64,000 bases of DNA from the NCBI GenBank assembly GCA_028284935.1, contig JANQQQ010000027.1, positions 1 to 64,000 on the forward strand, in the 5' to 3' direction. Position numbers and translations under genes: made by a program. Positions 44,962-54,294 of this stretch are shown one piece after another. Source of the stretch: Croceivirga sp. (GTDB lineage: Bacteria; Bacteroidota; Bacteroidia; Flavobacteriales; Flavobacteriaceae). The notes beneath the pieces are model-generated. The model did not search any database, had not been told where the DNA came from, and saw only the letters and a list, made by a program, of their open reading frames with translations. How positions within the stretch are numbered: position 1 is the stretch's first letter; every line of letters starts with the position of its first letter.

Positions 44962-45963
44962 TTAATTCATTTTAATCTCTTGCGTTTCGGCATTGGCAAT
45001 ACCTTCCACCACCGGTATCATTTTATTGATTACACGGGACATATGTTCAAAATTCATTTCCGAGACTTCATCGCCCACTTTATGGTAAAATGAAAAATTG
45101 GTGAAATCAAAGGTGCAATACGTATGGGCTGGGACCCCAAATTCCTTATAAAAATCGTAATTGTCCGACCTTTGGAACAACCCATAGTTCTTTGAAGTGG
45201 GCAAATAACCGATCAAATTCCCTCCAGCATATTTATTACTTACCTCAGCAAGGTTGGATTTATGATAGCCTGTGATAAAGAGTTCATATTTTTTAGATCG
45301 TAAGGATACGCCCAACATTTCAAAATTGAGCATCACATAGAGGTTCAACTCGGCTTCCTTCATATTTTTTGCCATATGTTTGGAACCCAACAACCCCTTC
45401 TCTTCGGCACTGAAAAGGGCAAAAATTAAGCTCCGTTTATTGGATTTTCCCTTGCCAAAATATCGGGCCAATTCCAATACCGCAGTGGTACCGGATGCAT
45501 TATCGTTGGCTCCATTGGCAATATAATCGCCATTTTCGGGCTTTATGGTTCCAATATGGTCATAATGGGCGCCAATAACCATAAATTCATCTTTTAATAT
45601 GGGGTCATTTCCCTCAACCATACCCACAATATTGTAGGCCGGTTTTCTAAAATTGGAGAGCGTATCGCGATAGGTTTCGTAGTACGGTGGTATACCATAT
45701 TCCTCAAAACGCTTTTCAATGTATTGGGCGGCGAGCTCAATACCCTCAGAACCCGTATCCCTTCCCTTTAGTTCATCAGAAGCCAAATAGTTCATAATGG
45801 CCTCCACCTTCTGAACGGAAGTAAATTCTGCGGTTTTTGGGATTTCAGCCTTTAGGCCTTCAGGTCCAGAGGAAAGTATGGACTCGGAATCGGTTTCTAC
45901 TATTTTAGTGGGCCCACAGGCCAAAAAAAGCAGCAAATAGCCATAGGAAAAAAGAGATTTCAT
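44962..45963 (-). CDS. M28-family metallopeptidase lipoprotein
   Basis: A 333-aa lipoprotein starting MKSLFSYGYLLLFLACGP (Cys16 lipidated). The peptidase domain has the dinuclear zinc motifs VIGAHYDHIG, ANGANDNASGTTAVLELAR, and SAEEKGLLGSKHMAK, plus a late HTYCTFDFTN region with the final His. It should be an aminopeptidase in the periplasm. The frame extends upstream to 46044, but that segment covers the pdhC terminator and lacks a signal peptide. Confidence 0.9.
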   Translation of the reverse strand: MKSLFSYGYLLLFLACGPTKIVETDSESILSSGPEGLKAEIPKTAEFTSVQKVEAIMNYLASDELKGRDTGSEGIELAAQYIEKRFEEYGIPPYYETYRDTLSNFRKPAYNIVGMVEGNDPILKDEFMVIGAHYDHIGTIKPENGDYIANGANDNASGTTAVLELARYFGKGKSNKRSLIFALFSAEEKGLLGSKHMAKNMKEAELNLYVMLNFEMLGVSLRSKKYELFITGYHKSNLAEVSNKYAGGNLIGYLPTSKNYGLFQRSDNYDFYKEFGVPAHTYCTFDFTNFSFYHKVGDEVSEMNFEHMSRVINKMIPVVEGIANAETQEIKMN

Positions 45964-45994
45964 TGTTGTAAGAATTTCAACCCTTGTTAAAGAT

Positions 45995-46023
45995 AAAAAA
46001 AGCATCCGCCAATGACGGATGCT
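45995..46023 (-). terminator. hairpin terminator of pdhC
   Basis: AGCATCCG and CGGATGCT form an 8-bp stem. On the minus strand it is followed by a run of T, about 28 bases after the pdhC stop. Confidence 0.85.
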
Positions 46024-46051
46024 CCCATACACTATCATTCTCAAATACGTT

Positions 46052-47692
46052 CTATGCCAACATGGTCACAGGGTTTTCCAAATAAGCACGTAAGGTCTGC
46101 AAAAACTGTGCGCCGGTAGCCCCATCTACCGTTCTATGATCACAGGCCAAGGTCACCTTCATGGTACTTCCTGGAACAATTGCTCCATCTTTTACCACGG
46201 GCTTATCCACAATGGCACCCACTGATAAAATGGCCGAATTGGGCTGATTGATGATGGAAGTGAACTCCAAAATACCAAACATCCCTAGATTGGAAACGGT
46301 AAAGGTACTGCCTTCCATTTCATCAGGCTTGATTTTTTTAGTACGCGCGCGACCTGCTAAATCCTTAACACTGGCACCAATTTGAGTCAAACTCATTTGA
46401 TCTGCGAATTTCAAAACCGGTACCACCAAACCTTCATCCACAGCAACGGCAACACCCATATGTACATGATGGTTATATCGGGTGGTATCACCATTCCACG
46501 AAGTATTCACTTGCGGATGCTTTTTAAGCGCCATGGCACAAGCTTTTAAGACCATATCATTGAAGGACACTTTGGTATCTGGTAACCCATTGATTTGTGC
46601 TCGGGAAGCCTTCGCATTGTCCATATCCACCTCTATGGTCAAATAGTAATGGGGCGCTGAGAACTTGGATTCACTTAATCGTTTAGCAATTACCTTACGC
46701 ATGGTAGAGTTCTTCACCTCTTCAGAACCTTCTTCCCCTACCGGTAAGTTGATTGGGGCCATGGCCGGTGGAGCTGGGCTTTCAGCTGTAGTCGCCGGAA
46801 CGGCCACAGGTACCACTGCAGGTTGATAATTCTCTACATCCCTTTTAATGATCCTACCGTGATCCCCAGAGCCATTGACCTGTGTCAGGTCAATGCCCTT
46901 ATCGGCGGCAATCTTTTTAGCTAGGGGCGAAGCGAAAACGCGACCTGAACTATTGGCAGGTGCACTTTCAACTGGTTGAGAATCCATAGCTACAGGAGCT
47001 TCAACAGTTTTTTCAGCAACCGCCTCCCCTTTTTTATCAGCAGTGCCACTGGCTTTTGCATTCAATATGGCATCCACATTAGTTCCCTCAGGACCAATAA
47101 TGGCCAGTAACGAATCCACGGGTGCACCCTCACCCTCCTGTATTCCGATATGAAGTAAGGTTCCCGAATAGAAAGACTCAAATTCCATGGTGGCCTTATC
47201 CGTCTCAATTTCGGCCAAAATATCACCCTCTTCCACAGTGTCGCCTACCTTTTTCAGCCATGAAGCCACGGTCCCTTCCTCCATGGTATCACTTAAACGG
47301 GGCATGGTAATAATTTCTACGCCTTCAGGCACTTCACCGCCAGAAGCAGGGGCGTCAACAGTAGTTTCTTGTTGTACTTCCTCCTTGACTTGCTCAGCTT
47401 TGGGTTCTTCCGGGGCAGTTCCAGTACCATTCAACAATGCCGAAATATCTTCCCCTTCCTCTCCAATAATGGCCAGTAGCGAATCTACAGGTGCGCCATC
47501 ACCTTCTTGTATACCAATATGCAATAAGGTCCCTTCGTGAAAGGATTCGAATTCCATGGTGGCCTTGTCTGTTTCAATTTCGGCCAGAATATCGCCTTCC
47601 TCAACCTTATCCCCAACTTTCTTTAACCATTTGGCGACAGTCCCTTCTTCCATGGTGTCGCTCAACCTTGGCATGTTGATTACTTCAGCCAT
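46052..47692 (-). CDS. pdhC: pyruvate dehydrogenase E2, dihydrolipoamide acetyltransferase
   Basis: A 546-aa E2 core subunit. Two lipoyl domains (about 2-78 and 128-205) each carry EIETDKATMEFES with the lipoylated Lys. They are near-duplicates, also at DNA level, so recent internal duplication is likely. A peripheral-subunit-binding domain follows (RVFASPLAKKIAADKGIDL), then the catalytic domain with CDHRTVDGATGAQF. Linkers are rich in Ala, Glu and Pro. It transfers acetyl groups to CoA in the pyruvate dehydrogenase complex. It follows pdhA by 4 bases; E1 beta is not nearby. Confidence 0.96.
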   Translation of the reverse strand: MAEVINMPRLSDTMEEGTVAKWLKKVGDKVEEGDILAEIETDKATMEFESFHEGTLLHIGIQEGDGAPVDSLLAIIGEEGEDISALLNGTGTAPEEPKAEQVKEEVQQETTVDAPASGGEVPEGVEIITMPRLSDTMEEGTVASWLKKVGDTVEEGDILAEIETDKATMEFESFYSGTLLHIGIQEGEGAPVDSLLAIIGPEGTNVDAILNAKASGTADKKGEAVAEKTVEAPVAMDSQPVESAPANSSGRVFASPLAKKIAADKGIDLTQVNGSGDHGRIIKRDVENYQPAVVPVAVPATTAESPAPPAMAPINLPVGEEGSEEVKNSTMRKVIAKRLSESKFSAPHYYLTIEVDMDNAKASRAQINGLPDTKVSFNDMVLKACAMALKKHPQVNTSWNGDTTRYNHHVHMGVAVAVDEGLVVPVLKFADQMSLTQIGASVKDLAGRARTKKIKPDEMEGSTFTVSNLGMFGILEFTSIINQPNSAILSVGAIVDKPVVKDGAIVPGSTMKVTLACDHRTVDGATGAQFLQTLRAYLENPVTMLA

Positions 47693-47696
47693 CTAA

Positions 47697-48695
47697 CTAT
47701 AATTTGTGTGGTATAAATGGATAATCTTCTTGTTCGTAAACGGTGTCGTACAATTGCTCAATTGGCGGGAACTCTGATTCTTCCGCAAATTTCTCGCACT
47801 CGGCCACCAAATTTTTGACCTTTTTATCAATTTCTTTTATTTCCTCTTCCGTAGCATACTTCTTCTCCAAAATAACGTCCTTCACCTGAGTAATTGGGTC
47901 AATTTTCTTGTACTCTTCCACTTCCTCTTTGGTTCTGTAATGTTGCGCATCTGACATGGAGTGACCGCGGTAACGGTACGTCTTCATTTCCAGGAACGTA
48001 GGGCCTCCACCGGTTCTTGCGCGTTCTATGGCCTTATCCATTTCCTTGGCCACAATGGCTGGGTCCATTCCATCCACTGGTGCGCAGGGCATTTCATACC
48101 CCAAGCCCAGTTTCCAAATATCCGTCGTATACGCCGTTCTGGCAACCGAAGTTCCCATAGCGTAGCCGTTATTCTCACAAATAAAAACAACAGGTAGCTG
48201 CCACAACATGGCCAAGTTAAAGGTTTCATGCAATGAACCTTGGCGTACCGCACCATCACCCATGTAACAAAGGGTAACGGCATCGCGTTTAAAATACTTG
48301 TCGGCGAATGCCAAACCGGCCCCTAAGGGAATCTGGCCACCAACAATGCCATGACCCCCATAAAATCGATATTCCTTGGAAAAGATATGCATAGAGCCTC
48401 CCATACCTTTGGAGGTACCCGTAACCTTGCCGAACAATTCCGCCATCACTTTTTTGGGGTCAACCCCCATTCCAATGGGTTGCACATGGTTACGATAGGC
48501 CGTTATCATTCGGTCTTTGGTCAGGTCCATGGCATGCAATGCGCCCGCCAAAACGGCCTCTTGGCCATTGTATAGATGTAGGAATCCACGAACTTTTTGC
48601 TGAATGTACACTGCCGCAAGCTTATCCTCAAACTTGCGCCAAAAAAGCATATCCTCGTACCATTTAAGGTAAACCTCTTTTGTGATTTTCTTCAT
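47697..48695 (-). CDS. pdhA: pyruvate dehydrogenase E1 component, alpha subunit
   Basis: A 332-aa E1 alpha subunit. The thiamine-diphosphate motif is YMGDGAVRQGSLHETFNLA through VFICENN. Phosphorylation-loop-like TYRYRGHSMSDAQHYRT is conserved. It decarboxylates pyruvate together with E1 beta, which is encoded elsewhere. A TAnnTTTG promoter core lies 43 bases upstream, so pdhA-pdhC can be transcribed independently of cdd. Confidence 0.96.
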   Translation of the reverse strand: MKKITKEVYLKWYEDMLFWRKFEDKLAAVYIQQKVRGFLHLYNGQEAVLAGALHAMDLTKDRMITAYRNHVQPIGMGVDPKKVMAELFGKVTGTSKGMGGSMHIFSKEYRFYGGHGIVGGQIPLGAGLAFADKYFKRDAVTLCYMGDGAVRQGSLHETFNLAMLWQLPVVFICENNGYAMGTSVARTAYTTDIWKLGLGYEMPCAPVDGMDPAIVAKEMDKAIERARTGGGPTFLEMKTYRYRGHSMSDAQHYRTKEEVEEYKKIDPITQVKDVILEKKYATEEEIKEIDKKVKNLVAECEKFAEESEFPPIEQLYDTVYEQEDYPFIPHKL

Positions 48696-48737
48696 TAACT
48701 TAAAATGTTAGTTACCTGGCTTTTTTTAAGCGAAAAA

Positions 48738-48745
48738 CAAAAATA
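48738..48745 (-). promoter_or_regulatory. -7 promoter core (TATTTTTG) for pdhA-pdhC
   Basis: The minus strand reads TATTTTTG, a full match to TAnnTTTG, in the 90-base gap between cdd and pdhA. Confidence 0.42.
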
Positions 48746-48785
48746 CACAAACATCCTTTGCGGCGAAAAAATAGGTGGTGGAATC

Positions 48786-49268
48786 CTATAAAAAAGAACT
48801 ATTGAAACCCAAGGGTAACAAATCTGAAATGGAGTCGCACTTATAAATTGGACCACTGTACCCTCTCATAAGTATACGAATTGGTTTTTTCTGTTTGTTC
48901 TCATACTCTGAAATGGCTTGCCGGCAAATACCGCAAGGTGCTGCCGGTTCTTTTGAGTGATGTTCTCGGGGAGAGGCGGTAATGGCTATTGCCTTTATTT
49001 CCTCGTCGGGATGGTTAGCTCCGGCATAGAACAAAGGAACTCGCTCCGCACATACCCCCGCAGGGAAGGAGGCGTTCTCTTGATTACTGCCCAAAAGTAT
49101 CTTTCCACTTTCCAACAACAATGCCGCACCAACACTGAAGTTGGAATAGGGTGAATAGGAATTTGCCATCGCCCTTTTTGACTCCATGACAAGATTTGCA
49201 TCTTCTGGGAGCATTTCATCCAGGGAATTGAATATGGTAAGCTCAAAACTGATTTGCTTTTTTTCCAT
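48786..49268 (-). CDS. cdd: cytidine deaminase
   Basis: A 160-aa deaminase. The zinc site is formed by CAERV (the Cys ligand and the catalytic Glu) and PCGICRQ (two Cys), the usual three-cysteine site of homotetrameric cytidine deaminases. SPYSNFSVGAALL is the substrate loop. It deaminates cytidine and deoxycytidine in pyrimidine salvage. It sits between porV and pdhA, an order that I recall as common in Flavobacteriaceae. Confidence 0.95.
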   Translation of the reverse strand: MEKKQISFELTIFNSLDEMLPEDANLVMESKRAMANSYSPYSNFSVGAALLLESGKILLGSNQENASFPAGVCAERVPLFYAGANHPDEEIKAIAITASPREHHSKEPAAPCGICRQAISEYENKQKKPIRILMRGYSGPIYKCDSISDLLPLGFNSSFL

Positions 49269-49290
49269 CTCGTTAGATCTTTTCTAAAAA

Positions 49291-49320
49291 TAAAAAACCC
49301 CGACGATTGTCGAGGTTTTC
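49291..49320 (-). terminator. hairpin terminator after porV
   Basis: AAAACC, then CGAC, loop GATT, GTCG and GGTTTT form an 11-position stem with one mismatch, and a T-run follows on the minus strand. It lies between the porV stop and the cdd start. Confidence 0.78.
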
Positions 49321-49337
49321 TTTCTATTTATATACCA

Positions 49338-50480
49338 TTAATCGTTGATAAACTCTTCGCCAAAATTGAAGGTAAGGGAAAAACGCAGTGTATTCTCCAA
49401 TGGATTTCTCACCTGTGACGTAGAGAACAAATAGGACAAATCTATTTGTGCTGATTTAAATTTAAATCCTGCACCTAATGTAAAGAACTGCCTCGCCCCT
49501 TTATTCTCGTTTTCATTAAAATATCCCGCCCTAAGCATAAAGGATTCCAAATAACGATATTCCGCACCCAAAGCCCAGGTAACTTCTTGTAGCTCCTCAC
49601 TGAAGCCATCCGGTGCATCCCCAAATGATTCGAAGACACCATTGAAGAAACTTATTTGCTGATATTCATCGTTATCTTCGGAATCGATATCGCCATCACC
49701 ATCAAAGTCCCTAGGGGTAGGCACCAACAATTTGTTGAACTCGGTATAAATACCAAGGACATTATCAGGGTCAAAAATAAAATCAAATCCACCACCTAAC
49801 TTTAGATTGGTCGGCAGGAAGTTCTGCTGACCACCTTCATCATACTGTATGCTCCCTCCTAGGTTGGAAATGTTAAAACCTCCGCGCCAACGCCCGTTAA
49901 AGGAATTATAAGCGATTTCCCTAGAACGATAAAATCCTGATATGTCCACTGCAAAGGCATTGGCCGCTTGGGAATCTTGCGTTCCATCCTGAAATCTAAG
50001 ATTGGAACTTATAAAGCGACCACCAACGGCCATGGAAAATGTTGGACTCAACTTTAAAGCATAAGAGCCATCTACGGCAAATTCATTCGGTTTCACAATT
50101 CGTGGGTCTTCATTTGCAGTTTGCCGCAATTCTATCTCTCCAAGACCGAAGTACCTTATGCCAAACGCAAAGGCACTTTGTTCGCCAATTTTATTGTAAA
50201 CGTTGGCACTCAATAAGGAGATATCCGTAACTATACTCTCCAAATAGGGTGTATAGCTCACTCCAATACCCATTTTTTGATTGGCAAAAGCATACTTTGA
50301 AGGATTCCACTGTTGAGAGTAGGCGTCCACAGGGGTTGCCACACCCATATCTCCCATACCAGAAGCTCTGGCATCGGCAGCAATATTCAAAAAAGGTACT
50401 GCGGTGGTAATGGCACGTTCCTGTTGTGCGGTGATCTTGATGGACAAGAGCACAACCGTTAAAAGAAGGTATTTTTTCAT
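49338..50480 (-). CDS. porV: type IX secretion outer-membrane protein PorV
   Basis: A 380-aa beta-barrel of the PorV/LptO family: signal peptide MKKYLLLTVVLLSIKITAQ, then AVPFLNIAADARASGMGDMGVAT, the conserved N-terminal signature, and alternating beta strands to FSLTFNFGEEF. PorV collects substrates from the type IX translocon and hands them to the PorU sortase. An insert with DFDGDGDIDSEDND looks like a calcium-binding loop, within a surface loop. The start at 50480 gives the signal peptide; 50489 and 50534 are longer, less likely starts. Confidence 0.92.
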   Translation of the reverse strand: MKKYLLLTVVLLSIKITAQQERAITTAVPFLNIAADARASGMGDMGVATPVDAYSQQWNPSKYAFANQKMGIGVSYTPYLESIVTDISLLSANVYNKIGEQSAFAFGIRYFGLGEIELRQTANEDPRIVKPNEFAVDGSYALKLSPTFSMAVGGRFISSNLRFQDGTQDSQAANAFAVDISGFYRSREIAYNSFNGRWRGGFNISNLGGSIQYDEGGQQNFLPTNLKLGGGFDFIFDPDNVLGIYTEFNKLLVPTPRDFDGDGDIDSEDNDEYQQISFFNGVFESFGDAPDGFSEELQEVTWALGAEYRYLESFMLRAGYFNENENKGARQFFTLGAGFKFKSAQIDLSYLFSTSQVRNPLENTLRFSLTFNFGEEFIND

Positions 50481-50824
50481 TTTCGTCATCAATTTGAGGG
50501 TCGTCGAATATTCTTGAAACCAATAATAGTCCATGTCAAAGAATATATTAGAGTAAAACGGACTTTTTGTTTAATTCTTATACAGACCTTATACTTTTCG
50601 ACAAAACTAAAAAAATGAACAAATCTGTTAATTCGTGTATTGCCTTATACTATGGTGCTAAATCAAGCGTTTGTAAAGAATACGGGCATTTAAAATTTTT
50701 AGAAACAAATAATTTGGCACCATAAAATATTGTGTGCGATTTTTCGTTTTAATGCCGAAACTGGTTTAAATCAAATGAAACTAAGGTGCCATTTAACGAA
50801 GTTGTGGTACAGAACTCAAGTCTT
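50481..50824. other. porV-gldJ intergenic region, no gene
   Basis: This 344-base divergent gap holds no coding frame. It contains a promoter core for porV (listed) and AT-rich sequence before gldJ. In Flavobacterium johnsoniae the sortase gene porU lies between these two genes; here there is no trace of it. Confidence 0.6.
50602..50609 (-). promoter_or_regulatory. -7 promoter core (TAGTTTTG) for porV
   Basis: The minus strand reads TAGTTTTG, matching TAnnTTTG, about 120 bases upstream of the porV start. Confidence 0.38.
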
Positions 50825-52483
50825 ATGAAAAAATACTTTGCAAAAGTTGTTCTTTCCTCTTTAGTGGTTGCGGGAACCCTTTCTAGCTGTAAAAATTCTT
50901 CGTCTTCCTCTTCCAAAAATATTTCCAGGGCCACAGGTTGGAAAATTAATGCCAAGGAAGGCGGTTTTCAGTACAATTCAGATTTCAAGGAGCAAGAAAC
51001 TCCTCCGGGTACGGTATTTATTGAGGGAGGTACGTTTACCAAAGGAAAAGTACAAGATGATATTATGCACGATTGGAACAATACACCTACCCAACAACAC
51101 GTGCAGTCCTTTTACATGGACGAAACAGAAGTTACCAATGTGATGTATTTGGAATACTTGGATTATCTAAAAGCGGTATATCCGCCAGAAAATCCTATGT
51201 ACGAAAACATTTATAAGGGAGCATTGCCAGACACCTTAGTGTGGAGAAATCGTTTGGGCTTTAATGAAACCATGACCAACAGTTATTTAAGACATCCGGC
51301 CTATGCCGAATACCCTGTTGTTGGTGTAAACTGGGTTCAGGCCACGCAATACGCCGAATGGAGAACGGACAGGGTAAATGAAGCCATGTTGGAAAAAGAA
51401 GGATACTTGGCCCAGGATGCCAAGTACAAAGTCTTGACGGGTGAAGTCAATGGTACGTTCAGTACGGAAGCCTATCTGAACAATCCAGAATCGGTATATG
51501 GAGGTCAAATCGATTCCCTTCAAGGAAAACAGAAAAGGGATTCCATCAATACGTTTGCAAAACGTAGCAGCGGGATTATTCAACCGGAGTATCGCTTACC
51601 TACGGAAACTGAGTGGGAATACGCAGCTCAAGCATTAATAGGCACAAGGGAATACAATAACTACAGAGGAAGAAAAAAATACCCATGGGAGGGGGATTAC
51701 ACCCGAAATGGACAACGTGTCGGTCGTGGTGACCAACTGGCCAACTTCAAACAAGGAAAAGGAGATTACGGAGGGATTGCAGGATGGTCAGATGATGGTG
51801 CAGATATTACAGCCGAAGTGAAGTCATACAAACCTAATGACTTTGGATTATACGACATGGCCGGTAATGTAAGCGAATGGGTTGCTGATGTCTATCGACC
51901 TATCGTTGACGACGAAATCAGTGATTTCAACTACTACAGGGGTAATATCTATTTAAAAAAGGCTATCGGAGAAGACGGGAAAGTAGACGTCCTTCGGGAT
52001 GAAATTGTTTATGATACCTTACCCAACGGTAAGATTGTGGCCGTAAACTTGCCTGGGGAAATCAAGGAAATTCCCGTTGATGAAGAAGAGACTTACTTAA
52101 GGACCAATTTCTCCTCGAGTGACAATAGGGGGTTCCGAGATGGCGACCCTGGTTCTTCCAGATTCTTTGAGCGTTTCAGTGATGATGAGGACAATAGAAA
52201 GATGTATGATTCCCCAAAGCACAAGGTAGAAAGGGATTCCACTGGAAAGCTTCTACGTCAGTATGATACTTCCAATTATAGAACATCCTTGATCAATGAC
52301 GAGGTTAGGGTCTATAAAGGAGGCTCGTGGAGGGATAGAGCATTTTGGTTAGATCCCGGTCAACGCCGGTATTTACCCCAATATATGGCTACTGATGACA
52401 TTGGTTTTAGATGCGCCATGTCAAGGGTAGGTTCAAAATCAAAAACAAAGAATAAGACGGTGAGGCATAAAAAAGCCAAATAA
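50825..52483 (+). CDS. gldJ: gliding motility lipoprotein GldJ
   Basis: A 552-aa lipoprotein starting MKKYFAKVVLSSLVVAGTLSSC, with a serine-rich tether after the lipidated Cys. The body is a formylglycine-generating-enzyme-like domain split by inserts: PPGTVFIEGGTFTKG, FYMDETEVTNVMYLEYL, YPVVGVNWVQATQYAEW, RLPTETEWEYAA and DMAGNVSEWVADVY. GldJ stabilises the gliding / type IX secretion apparatus and is needed for both in F. johnsoniae. The start at 50825 gives the lipoprotein signal. It is followed by a terminator and murF. Confidence 0.95.
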   Translation: MKKYFAKVVLSSLVVAGTLSSCKNSSSSSSKNISRATGWKINAKEGGFQYNSDFKEQETPPGTVFIEGGTFTKGKVQDDIMHDWNNTPTQQHVQSFYMDETEVTNVMYLEYLDYLKAVYPPENPMYENIYKGALPDTLVWRNRLGFNETMTNSYLRHPAYAEYPVVGVNWVQATQYAEWRTDRVNEAMLEKEGYLAQDAKYKVLTGEVNGTFSTEAYLNNPESVYGGQIDSLQGKQKRDSINTFAKRSSGIIQPEYRLPTETEWEYAAQALIGTREYNNYRGRKKYPWEGDYTRNGQRVGRGDQLANFKQGKGDYGGIAGWSDDGADITAEVKSYKPNDFGLYDMAGNVSEWVADVYRPIVDDEISDFNYYRGNIYLKKAIGEDGKVDVLRDEIVYDTLPNGKIVAVNLPGEIKEIPVDEEETYLRTNFSSSDNRGFRDGDPGSSRFFERFSDDEDNRKMYDSPKHKVERDSTGKLLRQYDTSNYRTSLINDEVRVYKGGSWRDRAFWLDPGQRRYLPQYMATDDIGFRCAMSRVGSKSKTKNKTVRHKKAK

Positions 52484-52507
52484 AAAATAATTCATTTGAT
52501 CATAAAG

Positions 52508-52537
52508 GCCCTTGATTTTCATCAAGGGCTTTTTTTA
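52508..52537 (+). terminator. hairpin terminator of gldJ
   Basis: A 9-bp perfect stem, GCCCTTGAT and ATCAAGGGC, with a TTTC loop and a seven-base T-run, 24 bases after the gldJ stop and only 12 bases before the murF start. Confidence 0.88.
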
Positions 52538-52548
52538 TCTTCGAACCC

Positions 52549-53823
52549 ATGGAATTGGAACGACTTCATCAACTTTTTCTACAACATCCCAAAGTATCCA
52601 CGGATACCAGGAAGATAGAAAAAGATAGTATCTACTTTGCCCTAAAAGGACCCAATTTTAATGGAAACGCCTTTGCCAAGGAAGCTCTGGACAAGGGAGC
52701 GGTATACGCTATAATAGATGAGGGGGAATTTAGCATTGGCAATAAGACCATTTTGGTAGGTGATGTCTTGGAGACCCTTCAAAGGCTAGGCACATATCAT
52801 AGGGACTATTGCAAAGCCAAGGTCATCTCCTTAACCGGTAGCAATGGGAAGACGACTACTAAAGAATTGATCAACGCCGTTCTTTCCAAAAAGTATGACA
52901 CCATAGCCACCCAAGGGAATTTGAACAATCACATCGGGGTACCCCTGACCCTTTTGACCATTACCGAAACGACGGAAATGGCCATAATTGAAATGGGAGC
53001 CAACCACCAAAAGGAAATTGAATTTCTTTCAGGTCTCTCCCAGCCAGATTTTGGTTATATCACTAATTTTGGGAAGGCCCATTTGGAAGGCTTTGGAGGG
53101 GTAGAAGGGGTCATAAAAGGTAAAAGTGAGTTGTACGATTATTTACGCACCAATAATCGCCACGTTTTTTTTAATGCCGATGACCCTATTCAAAAAGAAA
53201 AACTATCTACATATAGTAAGAAGTTCGGTTTTAGCCAGAACAATCATGAATTTTACCATATCACCTTTCTGGGAGCCAATCCCTTTGTGGAAATTCAGTT
53301 TGAAGGAACCAAAGTAAAAACCCAACTCACGGGTGCTTATAATTTTCCCAATTGCGCTATCGCCATTTTAATGGGCAACTATTTCAATATGGATTCCGTC
53401 ACGATCAAGGAGGCATTGGAGTCCTATATCCCTGAGAACAATCGCTCCCAAATCTTGAAGAAGAAAGGCCATAAAATTGTTCTTGATGCCTACAACGCCA
53501 ATCCCACCAGTATGCAGGCGGCATTGGAAAGTTTTGCCAAAATTGATGGGAATGAAAAAAGCATTTTTCTTGGTGATATGTTTGAATTGGGAGAAGATGC
53601 ATCAACGGAACATCAGCATATTGCCGATCTTGCTTCAAGTCTCGGATTTAAAAATGTATACTTGGTCGGAGAAAATTTCGCCAAAACAAGCACGGATTTC
53701 CAACAATTCCATTCCTTTAACGCCTTAAAAGAATCCTTTGACTTCTCCTCACTTCCTCAATGTACCATGCTCATAAAAGGTTCAAGGGGCATGGCCATGG
53801 AACGTATTTTGGAAGTCCTTTGA
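52549..53823 (+). CDS. murF: UDP-N-acetylmuramoyl-tripeptide--D-Ala-D-Ala ligase MurF
   Basis: A 424-aa Mur ligase. The first domain binds UDP-MurNAc-tripeptide (STDTRKIEKDSIYFALKG). The ATP loop is SLTGSNGKTTTKELI near 99-113, and the carbamylated-Lys region and YNANPTSM motif follow in the C-terminal half. It adds D-Ala-D-Ala in the last cytoplasmic step of muropeptide synthesis. The length is slightly short but normal for flavobacteria. Confidence 0.95.
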   Translation: MELERLHQLFLQHPKVSTDTRKIEKDSIYFALKGPNFNGNAFAKEALDKGAVYAIIDEGEFSIGNKTILVGDVLETLQRLGTYHRDYCKAKVISLTGSNGKTTTKELINAVLSKKYDTIATQGNLNNHIGVPLTLLTITETTEMAIIEMGANHQKEIEFLSGLSQPDFGYITNFGKAHLEGFGGVEGVIKGKSELYDYLRTNNRHVFFNADDPIQKEKLSTYSKKFGFSQNNHEFYHITFLGANPFVEIQFEGTKVKTQLTGAYNFPNCAIAILMGNYFNMDSVTIKEALESYIPENNRSQILKKKGHKIVLDAYNANPTSMQAALESFAKIDGNEKSIFLGDMFELGEDASTEHQHIADLASSLGFKNVYLVGENFAKTSTDFQQFHSFNALKESFDFSSLPQCTMLIKGSRGMAMERILEVL

Positions 53824-53908
53824 TTTACTAAACTTTTCCTAAAATCTACATGTTTTGAAATGAAAAGGGTTTCAAAACGAACTAAATCCCAACGCAACCA
53901 ATTAAAAA

Positions 53909-54280
53909 ATGGAAAAGAACATCATTATTTTCGATGGGGAATGCAACCTCTGCAATGGGGTCGTTGGGTGGTTACTAAAATTTGCCCCTGCCGACTTATT
54001 TCAATTCATCCCTTTTCAATCCCCCAGGGGTCAAGCATTATTATCGGAACATGGCTTTCCAACCAGGGAACTGACCACAGTTATCCTTTTTGATGAGAAT
54101 GGACCGCATACCCATTCCGACGGCTTCCTGGAAATAGTGTCCAAAATTCCAAAATGGCGTTTGGTTGCCGCGCTTCTTGCCTTTATCCCCAAAATCGTCC
54201 GGGATACCATTTATAATATGGCTTCAAGAAATCGGGTACGTTGGTTTGGGAAATCGAACGCGTGCACAGTAAGCTTTTAG
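53909..54280 (+). CDS. DCC-family thiol-disulfide oxidoreductase-like protein (DUF393)
   Basis: A 123-aa protein with the family-defining IIIFDGECNLCNG near 5-17, where the CxxC is preceded by Asp-Gly, and a later DGFLEIVSKI helix. The fold is thioredoxin-like; the partner is unknown. It lies 85 bases after murF on the same strand. Confidence 0.88.
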   Translation: MEKNIIIFDGECNLCNGVVGWLLKFAPADLFQFIPFQSPRGQALLSEHGFPTRELTTVILFDENGPHTHSDGFLEIVSKIPKWRLVAALLAFIPKIVRDTIYNMASRNRVRWFGKSNACTVSF

Positions 54281-54294
54281 TTCTCAATACCATA

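Noticed and set aside
45964-46044. Longer start for the M28 peptidase
   Set aside because: It would run through the pdhC terminator hairpin, and only the start at 45963 gives a lipoprotein signal.
46990-47690. Long DNA direct repeat
   Set aside because: It is the two duplicated lipoyl domains within pdhC, a normal feature of E2 subunits, not a mobile repeat.
49670-49710. DGDGDIDSED calcium-loop-like motif as a separate dockerin domain
   Set aside because: It is a single short insert in a PorV surface loop without a second repeat.
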